NCBI RefSeq assembly: GCF_000744225.1
Contig: NZ_JQLN01000007.1
Span: 434,001 to 498,000, forward strand
Direction: 5' to 3'
DNA length: 64,000 bases
Source: Kitasatospora mediocidica KCTC 9733
GTDB taxonomy: Bacteria; Actinomycetota; Actinomycetes; Streptomycetales; Streptomycetaceae
Positions within the stretch are counted from its first letter, which is position 1. The number at the start of each line of letters is the position of its first letter. The position numbers and the translations under genes were made by a program. Below, one piece after another: positions 8,767 to 17,659 of the stretch. The notes beneath the pieces are model-generated. The model was not told where the DNA came from, did no database searches, and saw only the letters and a program-made list of their open reading frames with translations.

Positions 8767-10938
8767 TCAGGGCTTGATCGAGAGCGCGAAGAGGTGGATC
8801 GCCGGCTGGTCGGGCAGCGTGACGGTCCGGACGGTCTTGCCCGCGGTCAGCGGCACGGTGTTGGAGAACACCCGGTAGCTGGTGCCGTAGTTGGCGGGAC
8901 CCGCCGGGGTGTTGCGATGGTCCGTGGTGAGGACGATCTGCGCGCCGTAGTCGCTGGTCGGGGTGCAGCACCAGTTGGGGAAGCCCAGTTGTCCGGTGCT
9001 GGTGGTGCCGTCGGTGTAGGTCACCGTCACGGTGCCGGAGGCGAAGCCGGTCTCGGCGCCGAGGAAGGCGACCGCGCTGCCCTGGCCGCCGAGTTCGACC
9101 GCCTCACCGGCGGTGGCGACGTTGTCCGCGGTGCCCGGGGCGGCCGTCGGCCAGGTGAAGCTCAGCCCGTTGGCGCTGATGGCCGCACCCGGGGTCGCGC
9201 CGGCCTTGGCCAGGGCGTCGGCGGAGTAGCTGTCGCCGCCGCCGTCGAGGTTGCCCGGCGCGGTGGTGCTCTCCGCCGTCACGCCGACGTTGTTGAACGC
9301 TGCGGCGAGTGTCGGGTACGGAACAACCTGGGTGATCGTCAGCGGCCCGCTCACCGCACCGCGCCCGGCCGGGCCCGCCTGGTAGTCGGCGGCGGCGGTG
9401 ATGGTGGACACGGTGGTGCCCGGCGGCGCCTTGGGTGCGGTCAGTACGACCGTCGCCGTCGCGGTGGCCCCGGGCGCCACACGGTTCAGCCGGACCGTCG
9501 ACGGGGAGACCGTCCAGCCCGCGGGGGCGGTCAGGCGCAGCGTGGTGTCCTCGATGCCGGTCGCGCCGAGGTTCGCGAGGCTGACCTGGTACGTGGCGGG
9601 CCGGTCCTCGGTGCTGACGTCCCGCCAGCTGAGGGCGGTGGCCGGCTGCACCGTGTGGCCGCCGCCCGCGCTGACCCGGTAGAGCACGGTGGCGTGCGGC
9701 GGGATGTCGGCGCTGATGGTGCCGGTGGTACGGGTGACGTTCTTCGTCACCAGGTCCTTGAGCAGGAAGGACGAGCCGGAGCCGAGGCCCGCGGCGGCGG
9801 CCGTGGTGGTGACGGTCTGCGCGGAGTCGGAGCTGTTGAACAGCGCCACCGCGCGGTCGCCGTTCGCCAGCGGCTTGGACAGCACGTCGTATCCGGCGCC
9901 CTGTTGGACGATCCGGCCCTGCACGCCGGCCCGGTCCTGGTCGACGGCGATGACGTCCGGGTTGCCCAGGACGGCCAGGCCGTCGGCGGACAGCCGGGTG
10001 AGGTCGGTGCTGGAGATCAGCGGCGCCGCCATCATGGCCCAGAGCGACATCTGACTCTGCGTCTCGTCGCGGGACAGGCCCGCGTCACCGGCGAGCAGGA
10101 AGTCGGGGTCGTTCCAGCGGCCGGGGCTCTGCTGGTCGGCGAGGCCCACGTTGTAGCCGTAGTTGTAGGTGATCGAGCCCCATTTGCCCGCGCCGCTGTC
10201 CTGGCCGAGGGCGATGTCCGCGCCCTCCCTCCAGAGGTTTCCGACCTGCGCGGACCAGCCGATGACGGAGTGCCAGACGGCGTCGTCGGTGCCCTGGAAG
10301 TACGCCGGGGCGGAGACCGAGAACACCATCGGGCGACCGGTGTTGAGCATCGCCCGGCTCCACGCCGCATAGGTGTCGTGATAGCTCTGCTCGTCACTCT
10401 CGCCGGGCTTGCCCGGGACGTTGCAGCCGTCGAGTTTGACGTAGTCGACACCCCACTTGGCGAACAGGTTCGCGTCCTGCTGCCAGTGGTTCAGCGAGCC
10501 TGGGTAGCCACCGCAGGTGTCGGTGCCCGCGTCCTCGTAGATGCCGAACTTCAGGCCCATGGCGTGGAGTCGGGCGCCCACGTAGTCCATACCGTGCGGG
10601 AACTTCACCGGGTCGGCGACCAGGTCGCCCGCGGCGTCGCGCTGCGCGCCCATCCAGCAGTCGTCGGTGGTCACCGTGTCGTAGCCCTTGGCGGCCAGTC
10701 CGCTGTCGACCAGGGCCTGGGCGTTGCCGAGGATGGTCTGCTCGCTGATGTCGCACTGGTAGTACGACCAGTCGTTCCAACCCATCGGCGGGGTCGGCGC
10801 GTAGTTGGGGTACTGGGTGGGGGACGTCGCGGCCTCGGCACTCACCGGGGAGGCGAGCAGCAGGCCGGCGGACGCGGTGGCGAGCGCGCAGCAGCCGGCG
10901 AGGGCCGCGCGCAGTCGCCGCGCGAGGGGAGATGTCAC
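8767..10938 (-). CDS. Secreted GH27 alpha-galactosidase with NEW3 and C-terminal domains
   Basis: A 723-residue exported enzyme that removes terminal alpha-galactose. After a signal peptide of about 38 residues (cut near SAEA) comes the GH27 barrel: PPMGWNDWSYYQCD, DDCWMG, GIYEDAGTDTCGGYPGS, nucleophile Asp near residue 169 in YVKLDGC, and acid/base Asp near 277 in RWNDPDF. A beta-sandwich follows, then an NPCBM-associated NEW3 domain (about 440-530), then a C-terminal domain with vicinal Cys (FPNWCCTP) that may bind carbohydrate. GTG 10938 has GAGG 9 bases upstream and starts the signal peptide; the frame is open further upstream without one. A promoter and a hexamer inverted repeat lie in the region before it. 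Confidence 0.93.
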   Translation of the reverse strand: MTSPLARRLRAALAGCCALATASAGLLLASPVSAEAATSPTQYPNYAPTPPMGWNDWSYYQCDISEQTILGNAQALVDSGLAAKGYDTVTTDDCWMGAQRDAAGDLVADPVKFPHGMDYVGARLHAMGLKFGIYEDAGTDTCGGYPGSLNHWQQDANLFAKWGVDYVKLDGCNVPGKPGESDEQSYHDTYAAWSRAMLNTGRPMVFSVSAPAYFQGTDDAVWHSVIGWSAQVGNLWREGADIALGQDSGAGKWGSITYNYGYNVGLADQQSPGRWNDPDFLLAGDAGLSRDETQSQMSLWAMMAAPLISSTDLTRLSADGLAVLGNPDVIAVDQDRAGVQGRIVQQGAGYDVLSKPLANGDRAVALFNSSDSAQTVTTTAAAAGLGSGSSFLLKDLVTKNVTRTTGTISADIPPHATVLYRVSAGGGHTVQPATALSWRDVSTEDRPATYQVSLANLGATGIEDTTLRLTAPAGWTVSPSTVRLNRVAPGATATATVVLTAPKAPPGTTVSTITAAADYQAGPAGRGAVSGPLTITQVVPYPTLAAAFNNVGVTAESTTAPGNLDGGGDSYSADALAKAGATPGAAISANGLSFTWPTAAPGTADNVATAGEAVELGGQGSAVAFLGAETGFASGTVTVTYTDGTTSTGQLGFPNWCCTPTSDYGAQIVLTTDHRNTPAGPANYGTSYRVFSNTVPLTAGKTVRTVTLPDQPAIHLFALSIKP

Positions 10939-11276
10939 AGGGGGCAACCTCACTGATCGGTCGAGCCGTGGGAAAGCGGCTGAAGCAGAACCGTGGTGAG
11001 GATCATTTAGGCAGCAGTGCTCATTTATGACAAGAGCACGGTCAACATGAGCAGAAAAATGTACGAGCGCGCATGACAGCTGCGCAGTTCCACAACGGGA
11101 GAGGGACCTCACCCCCGGCGCACCGGGGGGTTCTCCCCACCCCCGGGACGCCGGGCAGCTCCATCGTTCCCGGGCGGCCGCGCTGCGAGGCTTGAGGCAC
11201 CGGGAAGCCCCCAGCAGCGCGGGCACCGGGACGAGTCGCAAGTGCCGTGAGCGCAGCCGAGCGAGGGAAGATTTCG
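10939..11276. promoter_or_regulatory. Divergent promoter region of alpha-galactosidase and esterase genes
   Basis: This 338-base gap contains the most A+T-rich stretch of the first half of the window (about 10995-11065). On the minus strand TTGTCA and CTAAAT are 17 bases apart, a fair sigma-70-like promoter for the alpha-galactosidase. The inverted repeat GTGCTC-N11-GAGCAC (11017-11039) overlaps that -35 element, as a sugar-responsive repressor site would. GCTCAT (11019) and ATGAGC (11047) form a second possible inverted pair. The binding protein is unknown. Confidence 0.5.
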
Positions 11277-12515
11277 ATGACGAACCTGCAACCGCGCCGC
11301 CGCACCACCCACCGCCTGTCCGCAGCCGCCGCCTTACTCTGCCTGTCGGTGGTGGCGGGCACCGCGACCGCGACGGCGGCCGGCCCGTCGGCGGGAGGGG
11401 CGAAGCGCGGCACCGTGGTCTCCGTCACGCCGCTGGCCTCGCTGGACGCCCAGCAGGCCACCGCCTACGTCCAGGGCATCGGCTTCGCCACCCCGGCCGA
11501 ACGCGACGGGGTCGAGGTGGACCGGGTGGTCTACCGGACCGTCACCCCCCAGGGGCGGCCCACCACCGCCAGCGGGGTGGTCGCGCTGCCGCGCGATCCG
11601 GGGACGCGCGCCCTGGCCACCGTCGAGTACACGCACGGCACGATGGCCTACCGGGGTGACGCCCCCTCGGTGACGGACGGTCCCGACCGGGCGGCGGCGG
11701 TGATGTTCGCCGGGGACGGCTTCGCCGCGGTCGCGCCGGACTACCTGGGGCTGGGGGTCGGGCCCGGCACGCACCCGTACCTGGACGTGCGCTCGGAGAC
11801 CACCGCCTCGGTCGACCTGCTGACCGCCGCCCGGGTGGTGGAGGCCCGGCACGGGACGGGCGCCGACGGCCGGGTGCTGGTGACCGGCTTCTCGGAGGGC
11901 GGCCCGGCCGCGATGAGCGTGGGGCGGGCGCTGCAGGCAGGGTCCGTCCCCGGCTACCGGCTGACCGCGCTGGCCCCGGTCAGCGGGCCGTACGACCTGA
12001 CGGGCAGCGAGCTGCCCGCCGCGTTGAACGGCCAACTGCTGGGCTCGCACGCCGCGTTCTACGCCGCCGACCTCGTGGTCGGCTGGAACCGGCTGCACCC
12101 GCTGTACACCTCGCCCGCCAAGGCCTTCAAGGCGCCCTACGACCGCACCGTCACCGCCCTGTTCGACGGGGACCACACCGACGAGCAGGTGGCCGCCGCC
12201 CTCCCGGACAGCCTGCAGCAGCTCTCCACCCCGGCCTTCCTCGAGCAACTCCGGCACCCCACCGGCGAGTTCAAGCGGATGTTCGAGGCTGCGGACAGCG
12301 TCTGCCGGTGGGCCCCGCGGGCTCCGATCCGGCTCTACGACGCGGACGGCGACCGGGATGTCGCGCCCGCCAACACCCGCGCCTGCCAGGCCGAGTTGGC
12401 CTCCGCCGGGGTGAACGCGCCGGTGCTGGACGCGGGTGCCACCGACCACAACGGATCGGCGCTGGCCTCCTACCCCCGCATCCGCGCCTGGTTCGACAGC
12501 CTCACCGGACGCTGA
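11277..12515 (+). CDS. Secreted alpha/beta hydrolase (lipase/esterase-like)
   Basis: A 412-residue exported hydrolase. A signal peptide (hydrophobic residues about 12-35) is followed by an alpha/beta-hydrolase fold with nucleophile motif GFSEG (Ser near 205), acid region RLYDADGDRDVAP, and catalytic His likely in DAGATDHNG near the end. Overall it resembles the secretory lipase group, like the gene at 7286, but the two are clearly different sequences. Start ATG 11277 has gaggga 8-13 bases upstream. Its place opposite the alpha-galactosidase suggests shared control; together with the first lipase this makes three exported hydrolases in 5 kb. Confidence 0.85.
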   Translation: MTNLQPRRRTTHRLSAAAALLCLSVVAGTATATAAGPSAGGAKRGTVVSVTPLASLDAQQATAYVQGIGFATPAERDGVEVDRVVYRTVTPQGRPTTASGVVALPRDPGTRALATVEYTHGTMAYRGDAPSVTDGPDRAAAVMFAGDGFAAVAPDYLGLGVGPGTHPYLDVRSETTASVDLLTAARVVEARHGTGADGRVLVTGFSEGGPAAMSVGRALQAGSVPGYRLTALAPVSGPYDLTGSELPAALNGQLLGSHAAFYAADLVVGWNRLHPLYTSPAKAFKAPYDRTVTALFDGDHTDEQVAAALPDSLQQLSTPAFLEQLRHPTGEFKRMFEAADSVCRWAPRAPIRLYDADGDRDVAPANTRACQAELASAGVNAPVLDAGATDHNGSALASYPRIRAWFDSLTGR

Positions 12516-12525
12516 CCGCCTGCCC

Positions 12526-12560
12526 GCCCCGCCCCGCCCGGTCCGTTGGGGCGGGGCGGC
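12526..12560. terminator. GC hairpin after the esterase gene
   Basis: GCCCCGCCC pairs with GGGCGGGGC across a short loop just after the stop codon at 12515. Confidence 0.5.
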
Positions 12561-12687
12561 GCGGGGCGCCGACGCCGCTGCCTCCCGGTGACCGACCGGG
12601 TCCGGCACTACCGTGGGTGGGGCGACGACCGACGCGGAAGTCCGGACCTGCTCCTGCGTTCTCTGTTCACGCGATCCCGGAGGAGCC

Positions 12688-14133
12688 ATGACCGATGCCG
12701 AGAAGCCGAATCAGGGCCCGGCGGCGGGTCGTGGCCCCGCAGGACCCGCAGGACCCGCAGGACCCCCCGACAGGGCCGTGACTCCCGAGGGGCCCTCGCT
12801 GCCGGTGCCGGCCTCCCAGCGCTGGCTGGCCCGGCTCGCCTATGCGGCCGCGCTCGGCGCCGTGGCGATGCTGATCACCGGCGGCCTCAGCAGTCTCGCC
12901 GTGCTGACCGCGGGCGGGCTCGGACTGGTGGTGACGCTCGCAGCGATCTGGTGGTTCCTGAGCAACCGAGGCGCGCTGCGCTGGGTCTGCGCCGCCGTCG
13001 CCGTGGCCGTGCCGATCGCCGTCGTCGTCCTCTACATCGCCCGCGGCCAGTTCTGGTCCATCGTGCTGGCGCTGCTCCTGTCGGCGCTCGCGGTCACCTC
13101 CGCGAGGGCCGCCCTGGTCCTGGCCCGGCCGCCCTCCGGCATGCCCGAACGCGAGGCGCCACCCCCGGCCCGCCCCTTCCTGATCATGAACCCCCGCTCG
13201 GGCGGGGGGAAGGTCGGACAGTTCGCCCTGGACGCCAAGGCGGCAGCCCTGGGCGCCGAGGTGGCGCTGCTCGACGGCCCCGGCCCGACCGACGTCGCCG
13301 CGCTGGCGCGAACGGCGGTGGCGGACGGAGCCGACCTGCTCGGAGTCGCGGGTGGAGACGGCACTCAGGCACTGGTCGCCGGCATCGCCGCCGACCACGA
13401 CCTCCCCTTCCTCGTCGTCTCGGCGGGCACCCGCAACCACTTCGCGATGGACCTCGGGCTGGACCGGAAACGGCCGGACGCGGGCCTCGACGCCCTGCGC
13501 GACGGCGTCGAGATCTGCCTCGACCTCGGGCTGATCGGCGGGCGGACCTTCGTCAACAACGCCTCGTTCGGTGCCTACGCGGAGGTCGTGCAGAGTCCGG
13601 CGTACCGGGACGACAAGCGCGGCACGACGCTACGGCTGCTTCCCGAGACGCTCTCGGGCCACCAGGGACCTCGTCTGGTGGTCCGGATCGACGGCGAGGT
13701 GGTCATCGAGGCTCCGAAGGCCGTACTCATCAGCAACAACCCGTACGAGTTCGGAGATCCGATCGGACTGGGCCGCCGTCCCCGGCTCGACGGCGGCGTG
13801 CTCGGCGTCATCGCGATCACGGTCGACAACGCCGCTCAGGCGGTCGAGCTGCTCCGCGGCCGCCACGCCGGCGGACTGCGCACGCTGGTCGCACACGAGG
13901 TGGTCGTCGAGTCGGACGCCCCCCGGATCCCGGTCGGCATCGACGGTGAAGCCGTGCTGATGCCCACCCCGGTGCGCCTCACGATCCGGCCGCTCGCCCT
14001 ACGCGTGCGGGTCCCGCGCGGACGACCGGGCGTGCCGCGCTCCAAGCCGCCGATCGACCTCGCGCTCCTGCGCCACCAGGCACTGACCGTGGCACGCCTC
14101 GCCGGTTCCGGCGCGGCCCCGGCACGCCGCTAG
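12688..14133 (+). CDS. Diacylglycerol/sphingosine-kinase-like lipid kinase, membrane-bound
   Basis: A 481-residue protein. The N-terminus carries four GPA-like triplets (9-base DNA repeats), then hydrophobic segments at about 50-145. The C-terminal half is a DAGK catalytic domain: PFLIMNPRSGGGKVG and the nucleotide-binding GVAGGDGTQAL near 218-228, then GTRNHFAMDLGLD, a standard block of the YegS/BmrU group. It probably phosphorylates a lipid with ATP at the inner membrane face. ATG 12688 follows ggagg at 12679-12683. A PAP2 lipid phosphatase converges on it just downstream, so the pair could set opposite phosphorylation states of the same lipid pool; that is inference. Confidence 0.9.
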   Translation: MTDAEKPNQGPAAGRGPAGPAGPAGPPDRAVTPEGPSLPVPASQRWLARLAYAAALGAVAMLITGGLSSLAVLTAGGLGLVVTLAAIWWFLSNRGALRWVCAAVAVAVPIAVVVLYIARGQFWSIVLALLLSALAVTSARAALVLARPPSGMPEREAPPPARPFLIMNPRSGGGKVGQFALDAKAAALGAEVALLDGPGPTDVAALARTAVADGADLLGVAGGDGTQALVAGIAADHDLPFLVVSAGTRNHFAMDLGLDRKRPDAGLDALRDGVEICLDLGLIGGRTFVNNASFGAYAEVVQSPAYRDDKRGTTLRLLPETLSGHQGPRLVVRIDGEVVIEAPKAVLISNNPYEFGDPIGLGRRPRLDGGVLGVIAITVDNAAQAVELLRGRHAGGLRTLVAHEVVVESDAPRIPVGIDGEAVLMPTPVRLTIRPLALRVRVPRGRPGVPRSKPPIDLALLRHQALTVARLAGSGAAPARR

Positions 14134-14160
14134 AACCCGCATTGCCGCCGGGCGTCCCCA

Positions 14161-14175
14161 GCCGTCGGCGACGGC
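14161..14175. terminator. Short hairpin between convergent genes
   Basis: GCCGTC-GGC-GACGGC is a 6-bp stem with a 3-base loop between the kinase and phosphatase stops. It is weak alone, but flanking GC pairs may extend it. Confidence 0.35.
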
Positions 14176-14184
14176 AGCGGCGGT

Positions 14185-14730
14185 TCAGTGCCTCGTGACG
14201 GCCGACACGGTGGCGGCGCTCGCGACGCCGATCACCACTCCGGCGACCACGTCCCCCGGGTAGTGCACCCCGCTGTGGACCCGGGAATACCCCACCGCGA
14301 CGGCGAGGACGCCGAGCGGCGTTGCGGCGGCCGGGAGTTCGGAACCGACGGCGACGGCGAAGGCCACGGCCGCCGCGGTGTGCCCGGACGGGAAGGAGGC
14401 GGACACCGGCATCGGGACGTGACGCTCCGGACTGCTCCGGCTCCCGGCCCGGTCCGGGCGCGGGCGGCGCACCAGCTGCTTGGCCACCAGATTGGCCACG
14501 GTGGAGGCCACACCGATGGCGACGGTGCCGAGCAGCGCCGCCCGCCGGGACCGTCCCCCGCGAAGCGCCAGCAGCCCGGCGACGGTGAGGGAGATCTTGG
14601 AGTGGTCGGCCGCGGCGGACAGGCGCCGCATGCCGACGTCGAGCGCGGGGGTCTCGGTGCCGGCCACCGCGGCGTACACGGCTCGGTCCACGGCCACGAC
14701 GTCATGCAGGACCTCGCGGGTGCCAACCAT
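14185..14730 (-). CDS. PAP2-family membrane phosphatase
   Basis: A 181-residue integral membrane phosphatase. All three signature blocks of the PAP2 superfamily are present: KQLVRRPRPDR (K..RP), PSGHTAAA (PSGH), and SRVHSGVHYPGDVVAG (SR..H..D). Hydrophobic helices separate them. Substrates in the family are phosphatidate, diacylglycerol pyrophosphate or undecaprenyl pyrophosphate. ATG 14730 (MVGTR) has GAGGAG 7 bases upstream; ATG 14745 is in frame without a good site. A DUF7144 membrane-protein gene lies just upstream on the same strand, so they may be co-transcribed. Confidence 0.9.
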   Translation of the reverse strand: MVGTREVLHDVVAVDRAVYAAVAGTETPALDVGMRRLSAAADHSKISLTVAGLLALRGGRSRRAALLGTVAIGVASTVANLVAKQLVRRPRPDRAGSRSSPERHVPMPVSASFPSGHTAAAVAFAVAVGSELPAAATPLGVLAVAVGYSRVHSGVHYPGDVVAGVVIGVASAATVSAVTRH

Positions 14731-14793
14731 GCGTGTGCTCCTCATCGGTGGATGCGGGCGGTGGATGCGGGCGGTCGAGAGCCTGACTCCGAC

Positions 14794-15222
14794 TCAGCTG
14801 TCGTAGGAACGGACCACGCACAGGCCCCAGATGACGACGGCACAGACCGCCATCACGCTGACGGACCACAGCGGGTGGTACGGGATGGACAGGAAGTTCG
14901 CGACGATGAGCAGCGCGGCGACGGCCACACCGACCGCCCGGGCCCAGACGGCCAGCCTGAACAGTCCGGCGGCCACCACGATCGCGAGAGCGCCCAGGAC
15001 CAGATGGATCCATCCCCAGCTCGTCAGGTCGAACTTGAAGACGTAGTTCGGCGTCCTGACGAAGACGTCGTCCTCGGCGATGCCCATGATCCCGCGGAAG
15101 ATGGCGAGTGCTCCGCCGATCAGAAGCATCACGGCGGCGAAGGCGACCGTGCCGCCGGCTACCCGGGAGGCGCTGTCGCCGGGGCTCTGGGCCGGGGGCG
15201 TGGGTCTCGGTGATGTGGACAT
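14794..15222 (-). CDS. DUF7144-type four-helix membrane protein
   Basis: A 142-residue membrane protein with four hydrophobic helices. The spacing and the motifs YVFKFDLTSWGWIHLVLG and PYHPLWSVSVMAVC fit the actinobacterial DUF7144 group. Its function is unknown. The N-terminus is a short Pro/Ser tail on the inner side. ATG 15222 follows GAGGTCGAGGA immediately, a strong ribosome site. It is divergent from the GH15 gene and about 60 bases upstream of the PAP2 gene. Confidence 0.85.
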   Translation of the reverse strand: MSTSPRPTPPAQSPGDSASRVAGGTVAFAAVMLLIGGALAIFRGIMGIAEDDVFVRTPNYVFKFDLTSWGWIHLVLGALAIVVAAGLFRLAVWARAVGVAVAALLIVANFLSIPYHPLWSVSVMAVCAVVIWGLCVVRSYDS

Positions 15223-15333
15223 TCCTCGACCTCGATTCGTGCAGTGCAGTGCGGTGCAGAACTCGGCGGAAACACCAGTACCCCCATTCCCTGGATCCCC
15301 TTCCGTGACACCCGGACACCCGGGCCCACCCGT

Positions 15334-15350
15334 TCACCCCCGTGGGGTGA
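15334..15350. promoter_or_regulatory. Perfect inverted repeat upstream of the GH15 gene
   Basis: TCACCCC-CGT-GGGGTGA is a perfect 7-3-7 inverted repeat, 24 bases before TACAGT (15374-15379), a possible -10 box for the GH15 gene. It could be an operator or a hairpin in the divergent region. The binding protein is unknown. Confidence 0.4.
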
Positions 15351-15424
15351 GCCCGCCGCTGACGCCCCGCTCCTACAGTGACCGGGCAGGGTCAGTTCTC
15401 CGCTCCGGCCCCGGGAGTCACACC

Positions 15425-17266
15425 ATGCGTCCCTACCCCCCGATCGCGGAACACGGCTTCGTCGGCGACCTGCAGACCGCCGCACTGGTCTCCACCGACG
15501 GCGACATCGACTGGTGGTGCACTCCCCGGTTCGACTCACCCAGCCTCTTCGCCTCGCTGCTCGACCGGGCCAAAGGCGGCTACTGCCGACTGGCGATCGA
15601 CCGGGACGCCGTCGCCGACGAGAGCGTCAGGCAGCTCTACCTGTCGGACACCGCGATCCTGATCACCCGCTTCATGGCCCCGGGCGGGGTGGCCGAGGTG
15701 ATCGACTTCATGGTCCCGGACACCTCCCCCACCCCCAGCGACCGGCATCGCATCGTCCGGGTGGCCCGGGTGGTGCGGGGCAGCCTGCCGTTCGTGCTGG
15801 AGTGCCGGCCGCGCTTCGACTACGGCCGGGCCGACCACCGGCTCACCGTCCTGGACGACCGTTCGGCCCTGTTCGAGGGCCCGGACCAGGGACTCTGCGT
15901 CCAGGCCACGGCCCCGGTGGTGCTGCACCCGGACGGGACGGACCTGACCGCGCGGTTCACCCTGGACGCGGGCGAGATGGCGACCGTGCTCCTCACCACC
16001 CAGCCGTCGGGCAGCCCGCTGCCCGCGCCGCCCGTGGACGAGCAGACCATGTCCACCTTCGACGCCTGCCGCGAGTTCTGGCACGAGTGGCTCGCCTCCT
16101 GCTGCTACGCGGGACGCTGGCAGCAGATCGTGCACCGCTCGGCGATCACCCTCAAGCTGCTCACCTACCACCCCACCGGCGCCCCCATCGCCGCCGCCAC
16201 CATGGGACTTCCGGAGCAGGTCGGCGGCGAACGCAACTGGGACTACCGCTACACCTGGATCCGCGACGCCTCGCTCTCCGTCCACGCCCTGACCGGCCTC
16301 GGCTTCGAGGACGAGGCCCTGGCCTTCCGCCGCTGGGTCCGCGACCGCGTCGAGGCCGCCCAGGGCGGCGGGAGCGGCGAGAACGGACCGCTGCAGATCA
16401 TGTACCGGATCGACGGCGATCCCCACCTGTCCGAGCAGGTGCTCGACCACTGGGAGGGCTATCTCGGGTCCGCGCCCGTGCGCGCCGGAAACGCCGCGGC
16501 CGACCAACTCCAGCTCGACATCTACGGAGAGGCCGCCTACGCCTTCACCACGGGCGGCGGCGACATGGGCACCCTGGGCGGCTGGGAGGCCCTGAGCAGC
16601 CTGATCGACTGGTTGACGGACCACTGGGACCTCCCCGACGAGGGCATCTGGGAGACCCGGGGCGGACGCCAGGACTTCACCTACAGCCGGCTGATGTGCT
16701 GGGTGGCCTTCGACCGGGCGGTGCGCATCGCCCGAACCTACAGCCGCCCGGCCGACCTCACCCGCTGGGAGGACGCCCGTGACCAGCTGCTTCGGCAGGT
16801 GGTGAAACGGGGCTGGAACTCCCAGCGCCGAGCCTTCACCCAGTACTACGGCGGCGACGTGCTGGACGCCTCCCTGCTGCTGATGCCCAAGGTGGGCTTC
16901 CTCGCCCCCACCGATCCGGCCTGGCTCTCCACGCTGGACGCCATGGACCAGGAGCTGGTCAGCGACAGCCTGGTCTACCGCTACGACCCCGCCGCCTCAC
17001 CCGACGGACTGCGCGGCTCCGAGGGCACCTTCAACCTGTGCAGCTTCCTCTACGTCGAGTCGCTGGCCCGCGCCGGTCGGCTCCAGCAGGCCCGCTACGC
17101 CTTCGACAAGATGCTCACCTATGCCAACCACGTCGGCCTGTTCGCCGAGGAGATCGGCCCCTCCGGTGAGCAACTGGGCAACTTCCCCCAGGCGTTCACC
17201 CACCTCGCGCTGATCGACGCGGCCCTGGCGCTCGACGACGAACTCGACCGCCGGCATGTCGCCTGA
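15425..17266 (+). CDS. Glycoside hydrolase family 15 (glucoamylase/trehalase type)
   Basis: A 613-residue cytoplasmic protein without a signal peptide. The N-terminus RPYPPIAEHGFVGDLQTAALVS and the later SDTAILITRFM belong to the N-terminal beta domain of GH15. The (alpha/alpha)6 barrel shows GGERNWDYRYTWIRDASLSV, a GH15 hallmark, and GNFPQAFTHLALIDAA at the end. Actinobacterial members are either trehalases or glucan glucohydrolases; the sequence alone does not decide. ATG 15425 is the only start before the conserved N-terminus and has gggag upstream. Its stop overlaps a relic of an MFS transporter. Confidence 0.9.
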   Translation: MRPYPPIAEHGFVGDLQTAALVSTDGDIDWWCTPRFDSPSLFASLLDRAKGGYCRLAIDRDAVADESVRQLYLSDTAILITRFMAPGGVAEVIDFMVPDTSPTPSDRHRIVRVARVVRGSLPFVLECRPRFDYGRADHRLTVLDDRSALFEGPDQGLCVQATAPVVLHPDGTDLTARFTLDAGEMATVLLTTQPSGSPLPAPPVDEQTMSTFDACREFWHEWLASCCYAGRWQQIVHRSAITLKLLTYHPTGAPIAAATMGLPEQVGGERNWDYRYTWIRDASLSVHALTGLGFEDEALAFRRWVRDRVEAAQGGGSGENGPLQIMYRIDGDPHLSEQVLDHWEGYLGSAPVRAGNAAADQLQLDIYGEAAYAFTTGGGDMGTLGGWEALSSLIDWLTDHWDLPDEGIWETRGGRQDFTYSRLMCWVAFDRAVRIARTYSRPADLTRWEDARDQLLRQVVKRGWNSQRRAFTQYYGGDVLDASLLLMPKVGFLAPTDPAWLSTLDAMDQELVSDSLVYRYDPAASPDGLRGSEGTFNLCSFLYVESLARAGRLQQARYAFDKMLTYANHVGLFAEEIGPSGEQLGNFPQAFTHLALIDAALALDDELDRRHVA

Positions 17267-17513
17267 CACCGCCTCATCCGGCGACACCCTCCATCTCCCG
17301 ACGGCCAACCTCGGTTCCTCGCTGGGCACCGCCGTCGCCGGCACGATCCTGGTCACCGAACTCACCAGTAACGGCTATGCCACGGCCATGATCGCGCTGG
17401 CCGTCTTCGGCGTGATCGGCCTCGCCGCAGCCCTGTTGCTGCCGCACGAAGGCACCCCGGCGCCCGCCGCCGGCGACACCCCGGCCCCGGGAGCGACCGC
17501 GGACGCACCCTGA
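17256..17513 (+). pseudogene. Remnant: last part of an MFS (DHA2-type) transporter
   Basis: The reading frame begins inside the last codons of the GH15 gene. From about residue 18 it reads like the final membrane helices of a 14-helix drug exporter: NLGSSLGTAVAGTILV, then FGVIGLAAALLLPHE. The family is normally about 500 residues, so roughly nine tenths are missing and no upstream part is found. A deletion ending at the GH15 stop is the simplest cause. It might be translated by coupling to GH15, but two helices alone should not transport. Confidence 0.7.
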
Positions 17514-17659
17514 GGCTCACTCGTCCGGCCGGGCCGACCACTCGGGTGGGGCCTCTCGGGTCGTGCGCGGGCCCGGTATCGGTTCTGCTGCGGGGAGAGC
17601 CGCGACACATCGGTGCCGGGGCCGGCAGCGGCGAGCGCGCCGGAAGGGAGCCACCGGCC

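Noticed and set aside
8794..10956. A 720-codon open frame on the plus strand across the alpha-galactosidase gene
   Set aside because: It is antisense to an enzyme with all GH27 catalytic motifs, and its translation has no recognisable domain.
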